From the NCBI GenBank assembly GCA_013202715.1, contig JABMRF010000001.1, positions 1 to 32,697 on the forward strand: a stretch of 32,697 nt of DNA. The letters are read 5' to 3'. Positions within the stretch are counted from its first letter, which is position 1; every line of letters starts with the position of its first letter. The notes under the pieces were generated by a model. It was not told the origin of the DNA. It saw only the letters and a program-made list of their open reading frames with translations, and did no database searches. A program made the position numbers and the translations under genes. The DNA comes from Candidatus Kuenenbacteria bacterium (GTDB lineage: Bacteria; Patescibacteriota; Patescibacteriia; UBA11705; JABHMO01). Positions 28,925 through 32,697 of the stretch are shown in pieces.

Positions 28925-28975
28925 AACCTACCAATTTGGTTGGTTTTATTATAGCATGCCCTTAAAAGCTGTCAA
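28925..28975 (-). promoter_or_regulatory. isc operon promoter with overlapping operator dyad
   Basis: On the minus strand TTGACA (28970-28975), 16-bp spacer, TATAAT (28948-28953). Immediately downstream AACCTACCAA and TTGGTTGGTT (+ strand 28925-28945, one central base) form a 9-of-10 inverted repeat covering the start site. It is the natural binding site for the Rrf2 protein. Confidence 0.8.
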
Positions 28976-29002
28976 GGACCTCGAGCTTGCCGAGAGGTGG
29001 AT

Positions 29003-29032
29003 AAAAAAAAGCCCAACCCTGTTAGGTTGAGC
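29003..29032 (-). terminator. Terminator of prs
   Basis: GCCCAACC (29011-29018) pairs with GGTTGAGC (29025-29032), with eight T on the minus strand (29003-29010). Confidence 0.9.
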
Positions 29033-29039
29033 ATACTTT

Positions 29040-30134
29040 CTATTTAAGTTTACTACGCAGCTCTTTCAATCCAGCATGAAGACCATCTCTGTACTCTTCC
29101 AAATCTCCATCATCGTGCAAGATAGCAATTGCATCAGCAAAATATTTTGACACAGGAAGAACGTGCAGTTTTGTCAAGATTCGCCGTTTTTCCGCAGAAA
29201 TCGGAATCGTATCCGCGCATACAATCTGAGAAATGTTCGGATCATCCTGCAACTTATGAAGGCCTTCCATTGAACTGAAAACCGGATGGGTTGGCGCTGG
29301 CAAGACAGATTTTACTCCCTCTTGCACACTATATTCCGCGCCACTATTAACAGTTCCGCCACTGGCAACTTCATCGTCCATCATGATACCATCTCTACCT
29401 CGAACGTCTTCCTTGCCAATCAGATGGACTTGCTTGGTTTTTTCATTATCATCAACTCGCCTTTTGTCAATAATTGCAATTGGCAGACCGAGTAATGTTG
29501 CTATCGGTCCACTGTGCTTGGACTCACTTACATCCGGTGCAATAACTGCATAATTTTCCAAATCCAGGTTTTCCAAAAAATACCTGGCAAAAATTGCCTT
29601 TGCTTCCAAAACATCAAGAGTCATGTCTCTCTGCCGACAAAATCCATGAATCTGCTCAAAATGTGGATCCATGAGCAAAATTCCGTCTGTACCTGCTTCC
29701 CTGATCAGGTCAAGCAACAGCCTCGCGCCAATACAGACTCGGGAATGATCCTTTTTGTCACTTCGAATGTACGGCATATACGGCATCACCACCGTAACTT
29801 TTGCCGCGCCGGCGCTCTTCAATCCGTCAACCAGGAGAAGTAACTCCATGATCATATCGCTCACGCGAAGATCTTCACCAAATTTTTCTACACCATTATC
29901 ATCTTTGCCTATCAAAGCTCGACCCGGTGCCTGCGTTTGAATTACAAAACAATGACGGCCACGTACATTGACCTTGATATCAACCATGCAATTTTGGTTG
30001 GAAAACCATTTGATCTGCTGGCCTCTTCCAATTGCTAAATCCGGTTCATGCAATCTAGTGTCCAAATGACGAGCAACTTCACGGGCGAACTCCAAGTGTG
30101 AATTACCGGCAAATAGCATCAACCCTTTTGACAT
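29040..30134 (-). CDS. prs: Ribose-phosphate pyrophosphokinase
   Basis: A 364-residue PRPP synthase that makes 5-phosphoribosyl diphosphate from ribose 5-phosphate and ATP. Conserved parts are LFAGNSHLEFAREVARHL, MPYMPYIRSDKKD (ATP loop), MDPHFEQIHGF with the metal His, and the PRPP loop GIMMDDEVASGGTV. It is about 45 residues longer than the usual form, with extra segments near 35-75 and at the C-terminus, and so differs from the classical class I enzymes. GGGAGGG lies 5 nt before the ATG at 30134. Confidence 0.88.
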   Translation of the reverse strand: MSKGLMLFAGNSHLEFAREVARHLDTRLHEPDLAIGRGQQIKWFSNQNCMVDIKVNVRGRHCFVIQTQAPGRALIGKDDNGVEKFGEDLRVSDMIMELLLLVDGLKSAGAAKVTVVMPYMPYIRSDKKDHSRVCIGARLLLDLIREAGTDGILLMDPHFEQIHGFCRQRDMTLDVLEAKAIFARYFLENLDLENYAVIAPDVSESKHSGPIATLLGLPIAIIDKRRVDDNEKTKQVHLIGKEDVRGRDGIMMDDEVASGGTVNSGAEYSVQEGVKSVLPAPTHPVFSSMEGLHKLQDDPNISQIVCADTIPISAEKRRILTKLHVLPVSKYFADAIAILHDDGDLEEYRDGLHAGLKELRSKLK

Positions 30135-30241
30135 AGTGGCCCTCCCAATGTTGAGTTGGTGTGAATAATCTGATCCGTATTGCATATGTATTTAAATAAA
30201 GGCATTTAGAGTTTAGCTGATTTTAAAAGATTTGTCAAAAC

Positions 30242-30269
30242 AAAAAAGCTACTCATAGTGAATAGCTTT
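30242..30269 (-). terminator. Terminator of the DUF4258-like gene
   Basis: AAAGCTA (30245-30251) pairs with TAGCTTT (30263-30269), with T run on the minus strand. Confidence 0.75.
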
Positions 30270-30281
30270 GGAATAATTTCA

Positions 30282-30653
30282 TTAACAAGCGCAAGCTCGC
30301 CAAGAGCGCCGCTGCTTGGCGCGGCTATGACGATACTTTCTTCGGAATGGTTTATCGAATTTCTTATAGCAAGTGATAATCGTTACCACTCGCCTAGTAA
30401 GGTTCACCCGAACGATAAAACGCCAATCGAAGTAATGCAATTTGTAGAATTGCTCTCCGTTTATTTCATGCATAAAGAACGCAATGGACTCTTGTACGTA
30501 ATTATAGATCATCATCTCAGGTATGTGCGGAGCCCCGCATCCCCTGACTCTTTTGTTCATCCGACGAGTAACATGATCAGTAATGTTCAATAACAAACCA
30601 TGTTTCTCAATTAACTGAAAAAAATAAAAGGACTGAATCTTTTGTGGAACCAT
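30282..30653 (-). CDS. DUF4258-like small protein
   Basis: A 123-residue protein. ITDHVTRRMNKRV (residues 24-36) resembles the HxxxRMxxR core of DUF4258, and the later FYKLHYFDWRFIVRVNLTRRVVTIITCY resembles its two final strands, a RelE-like layout. No partner antitoxin gene is visible, so toxin activity is not claimed. The last 16 residues (RHSRAKQRRSWRACAC) are encoded by a hairpin repeat (CGCCAAG/CTTGGCG near 30298-30321) that seems to have extended the frame. AGGAGGT lies 5 nt before the ATG, and a promoter is upstream. Confidence 0.5.
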   Translation of the reverse strand: MVPQKIQSFYFFQLIEKHGLLLNITDHVTRRMNKRVRGCGAPHIPEMMIYNYVQESIAFFMHEINGEQFYKLHYFDWRFIVRVNLTRRVVTIITCYKKFDKPFRRKYRHSRAKQRRSWRACAC

Positions 30654-30692
30654 GTCACACCTCCTGTAATTCCACCTAAAAAGATAACTGTT

Positions 30693-30721
30693 TATAGTAT
30701 GCTATTATTAAAGATTTGTCA
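30693..30721 (-). promoter_or_regulatory. Promoter of the DUF4258-like gene
   Basis: TTGACA (30716-30721), 17-bp spacer, TACTAT (30693-30698). The -35 lies in the last codons of the C39-like gene. Confidence 0.8.
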
Positions 30722-31535
30722 ACCCCCTGACGATCAACATCCTAGACTTGCCCTGCAACATCTTCTCTGCCTTCACTTCATCCTCAAGATCCTCATCATA
30801 CGGCCGAAAAACGGTCCCGTCATCCTTGAACGGTAAATCGTGAACCGCATTTATCAAAACATCAAACTTATATTTGTACTCTTCCCCTCTTCGAGTCCCA
30901 ACATCATTGGTTATTAAATATTTTGAAGTGTAGCCTCGAATTACCAAAAAGTGATAAATCGGGCCGGGTTGTTTGTAATATGGATTGCCAAGTTCACGCC
31001 CGGCAGTTGGGACCAAGACAAGATTCCCCTCAGCCAACTGCTTTTTTATATTTTCAACTGTAACATCTTCGCTTATTTCAACATCCAGGCCAAAATAATC
31101 CGTGGCCATTTCTTTTACTTCCTCTAAATTGGTATCTGAATACAAACCAAATCGCTCTTTCTCCCATTCAACAACTTTCAATATCTCCTCATCCATTATT
31201 TCCTTGGTTAAATCCTGCTCTGAAAAATATTTTGTAGCCTGAATTAGAGCTGCTTCTTCGCACGCTTCCTGATATGGCAATTCCCAATTTGAATCAGGAG
31301 CTTGTGATTGAAAAATGACATTTAAGTTAACTTTTTTAACTAATTCCTCCTCGTCCTCTTGCTCGCTTTTTTCTTCCACTTTTTCTTCTATTTCTTTTAC
31401 TTTCTTCTGAATTTCAGCTTCCACTTTCTGACTTTCTTCCTGATATTTTTCAGTAACCTCAACCAGTGACGGAGCTGTACAGCCCGTAGTCATTAAACTA
31501 ACAAAAATAATTAAAATAAAATAGAAAATTTTCAT
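30708..31535 (-). CDS. Putative lipoprotein with C39-like peptidase domain
   Basis: A 275-residue exported protein. Residues 1-19 are a signal peptide ending in the lipobox MTTGC (Cys19). A highly charged, probable coiled-coil segment follows (about 28-66). The C-terminal domain is of the peptidase C39-like type: QAPDSNWELPYQEACEEAA with candidate nucleophile Cys92, YHFLVIRGY with His195, and ITNDVGT with Asp211. Substrate unknown; a surface-anchored protease or transpeptidase-like role is inferred. The start at 31535 has GGAG 6 nt upstream, and an ATG at 31547 is the alternative. Confidence 0.75.
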   Translation of the reverse strand: MKIFYFILIIFVSLMTTGCTAPSLVEVTEKYQEESQKVEAEIQKKVKEIEEKVEEKSEQEDEEELVKKVNLNVIFQSQAPDSNWELPYQEACEEAALIQATKYFSEQDLTKEIMDEEILKVVEWEKERFGLYSDTNLEEVKEMATDYFGLDVEISEDVTVENIKKQLAEGNLVLVPTAGRELGNPYYKQPGPIYHFLVIRGYTSKYLITNDVGTRRGEEYKYKFDVLINAVHDLPFKDDGTVFRPYDEDLEDEVKAEKMLQGKSRMLIVRGLTNL

Positions 31536-31577
31536 ATCTAACTCCATTTTACATCAAATATGGATTTATTTCAACTT

Positions 31578-31720
31578 TTGACAAAAGGGAAAGCATGGTT
31601 GTATTTGACATGCTGACAGTAACCCTGTTTTTCAAGTGTGGCCGCTGGTATCACAGACTCTTGTCGACTTTTGTCTAAGGCAAAGGTAACCAGCTTCTGT
31701 CTGACAGCGACTGGTTTTTA
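31578..31720 (+). ncRNA. Candidate small RNA upstream of rpmA
   Basis: TTGACA (31578-31583), 16-bp spacer, TGTATT (31600-31605) could start an RNA of about 110 nt. It ends at AACCAG (31688-31693)/CTGGTT (31711-31716) and a T run. Inside, GACAG near 31615 is complementary to CTGTC near 31697, which would compete with the terminator stem. It is either a small RNA or an attenuated leader. The rpmA gene has its own promoter downstream. Confidence 0.5.
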
Positions 31721-31746
31721 TGTAAATTTGGTGTTAATAACCTACC

Positions 31747-31775
31747 TTGACAAAATCATTCTAATAATATAGAAT
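31747..31775 (+). promoter_or_regulatory. Promoter of rpmA
   Basis: TTGACA (31747-31752), 17-bp spacer, TAGAAT (31770-31775). The leader that follows consists of CTTTTAACTTTTA-like words up to the ATG, without an SD site. Confidence 0.85.
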
Positions 31776-31831
31776 AGTATCAGTTATCGAGTTTATACTT
31801 TTAACTTTTACCTATTAACTTTTAGCTTCAT

Positions 31832-32131
31832 ATGGCACATAAAAAAGCCGGAGGTAGTACTTCGCTCGGGCGTGATTCAAACGCTCAAAGATTAGGTGTA
31901 AAAAAATACGGAGGACAAAAAGTCCGCGCTGGTAATATTTTGGTTCGACAAAGAGGAACAAGAATCCATCCAGGAGAAAATGTTATGAAAGGAAAAGATG
32001 ACACTCTTTTCACAACAAAAGATGGTATTGCGACTTATACAAAAAAGAAAGTCAAAAAATTTACCGGAAAACTTACACTTAGAAAATTTGTTCACGTTTT
32101 GCCAGCAAAGACAGAACCTGCAAAAAAATAA
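31832..32131 (+). CDS. rpmA: 50S ribosomal protein L27
   Basis: A 99-residue L27, whose N-terminus reaches the peptidyl-transferase centre. It starts [16 protein letters not shown], without the extra leader peptide that Firmicutes cleave off, and continues with [20 protein letters not shown] and HPGENV. Its usual partner rplU (L21) is not next to it, so the gene stands alone here with its own promoter and terminator. A Lys-rich tail ends the protein. Confidence 0.97.
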   Translation: MAHKKAGGSTSLGRDSNAQRLGVKKYGGQKVRAGNILVRQRGTRIHPGENVMKGKDDTLFTTKDGIATYTKKKVKKFTGKLTLRKFVHVLPAKTEPAKK

Positions 32132-32159
32132 TCTTGAACAATCTTAGATAAATAAAAAG

Positions 32160-32188
32160 GGATGGAGATGTTACTCCATCCTTTTTTT
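32160..32188 (+). terminator. Terminator of rpmA
   Basis: GGATGGAG (32160-32167) pairs with CTCCATCC (32174-32181), followed by seven T. Confidence 0.9.
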
Positions 32189-32196
32189 GTTTTTTA

Positions 32197-32226
32197 ATCC
32201 GCGTTTGATCCGCGTAAATCCGCGCG
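32197..32226. repeat. ATCCGCG word repeat
   Basis: ATCCGCG is repeated three times. On the other strand it gives CGCGGAT, the word that builds the secE leader at 3537-3575. Confidence 0.65.
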
Positions 32227-32227
32227 T

Positions 32228-32697
32228 TTAATCAAAACAACCAAAATCCGTAAACCACACTTCCCCTTCACCGGCTGGGTCAACCACGCCGGGAGTTTTT
32301 ATTTCAAATTCATGATTGCATTCAATCTGCGCGAGCGCAGGATCAAAGCAGGCCCAAATGTCGGGCAAAGTGCAGGCGCAATTGAAATCAATCCACGGCA
32401 TACCGCGCGTACAAATCTGACCAATCGTGGTGCTCATTGTTGCGAACGGTTTACCTTTTTCTTCATCAAAAGATGAAAACCAGATAAAGGCCTTCATAGT
32501 TCCAGGACATGTCACTGTGCATTCAACAGTTGTGTCAATTTCAGGCTCTTCAATAGGATCAGGTTCTTCAATCGGATCCGGCTCTTCAATAGGATCTGGC
32601 TCCTCAATTGGATCAGGCTCTTCAATTGGATCCGGCTCTTCGATCGGGTCCGGCTCTTCAATAGGATCCGGCTCCTCAATTGGATAAGGCTCATCAA
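32228..32697 (-). CDS. Partial protein with acidic PDPIEE repeats and a Cys-rich C-terminal domain
   Basis: The gene runs off the right edge, so the N-terminus is missing. The visible part starts with eight complete repeats of the hexapeptide EEPDPI (18-bp units), one degenerate (Tyr for Asp), then a domain of about 110 residues with Cys in ECTVTC, QICTRG, NCACTLPD, WACFD, IECNHE and FGCFD. Cysteines suggest an exported, disulfide-bonded domain on an acidic stalk, as in surface proteins; no family is recognised. Since no start is visible within the repeats, internal GTG or ATG codons at 32515 should not be used. Confidence 0.7.
   Translation of the reverse strand, partial: DEPYPIEEPDPIEEPDPIEEPDPIEEPDPIEEPDPIEEPDPIEEPDPIEEPEIDTTVECTVTCPGTMKAFIWFSSFDEEKGKPFATMSTTIGQICTRGMPWIDFNCACTLPDIWACFDPALAQIECNHEFEIKTPGVVDPAGEGEVWFTDFGCFD
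32544..32697 (-). repeat. 18-bp coding tandem repeat
   Basis: Eight full 18-bp units (32544-32687) and a partial ninth. Units differ mainly at third codon positions, so the hexapeptide is kept while the DNA drifts. Confidence 0.9.

Noticed and set aside
30243..30330. Hairpin near 30298-30321 as the terminator of the DUF4258-like gene
   Set aside because: It lies inside the reading frame and has no T run; the hairpin at 30245-30269 with a T run is the better terminator.
1..32697. tRNA, rRNA, tmRNA or RNase P genes
   Set aside because: I looked for T-arm motifs and rRNA signatures on both strands and found none that could be supported.

Overview
The window looks like a chromosomal segment of an uncultured, small-genome bacterium of the Patescibacteria/CPR type (Parcubacteria-like). 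The basis is AT-rich, tightly packed core genes mostly without Shine-Dalgarno (SD) sites, a small gene family (840-1211) that I remember mainly from such genomes, and many small hypothetical genes. This is an inference from gene content; no rRNA or tRNA gene is present to confirm it.

Layout. 1-1507: a foldable repeat resembling an integron attC site, then three small + strand genes (SGNH hydrolase, unknown, YciI-like). 1572-3338: small minus-strand accessory genes with strong SDs. 3475-6042: secE-nusG-rplK-rplA. 6289-7868: a minus-strand island of five unknown small genes with its own promoter and terminator, containing a duplicated gene plus leader. 8138-14722: a pyrimidine deoxynucleotide block (ThyA-like, DHFR-like, Dcd-like, dCMP deaminase, P-loop kinase, dUTPase, unknown, Tmk, Tdk). 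14793-16328: gatB. 16395-17060: a cysteine-rich lipoprotein with seven modules. 17225-17705: three tandem promoter-small RNA-terminator units. 17704-21553: miaA, a methyltransferase, a zinc-ribbon protein and miaB. 21680-25766: a membrane protein, mraY, murD, ftsW. 25825-26552: a gene-free stretch that reads as one long structured minus-strand RNA. 26664-28915: an isc operon (Rrf2-iscU-nfu-iscS). 29040-32697: prs, a DUF4258-like protein, a C39-like lipoprotein, a small RNA candidate, rpmA, and a partial protein with hexapeptide repeats running off the right edge.

The strongest candidate for something undescribed is 25885-26494. Nine consecutive hairpins share one architecture: an outer stem, a 12-nt strand, an inner stem-loop beginning GT or GC and ending AC, a second 12-nt strand, and the closing outer stem. 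Every half-site is 12 nt long and the 9-nt core differs each time, while the stems change with compensating bases. A promoter (26524-26552) and terminator (25825-25854) on the minus strand bracket it. The second candidate is the triplet of related small RNAs at 17225-17705.

A third theme is repeat invasion. Foldable repeats shared between loci sit inside reading frames (miaA, miaB, iscS, dCMP deaminase), at the murD start, and in leaders, much as Rickettsia palindromic elements do. The genes fall into two initiation classes: core genes without SD whose leaders are built of gene-specific repeated words, and accessory genes with AGGAGG-type SDs and TTGACA-TATAAT promoters. The ThyA-like protein has Asp where thymidylate synthases carry the uracil-reading Asn, matching dCMP hydroxymethylases; together with the adjacent dCMP deaminase this suggests a possible dCMP-first route to dTMP.
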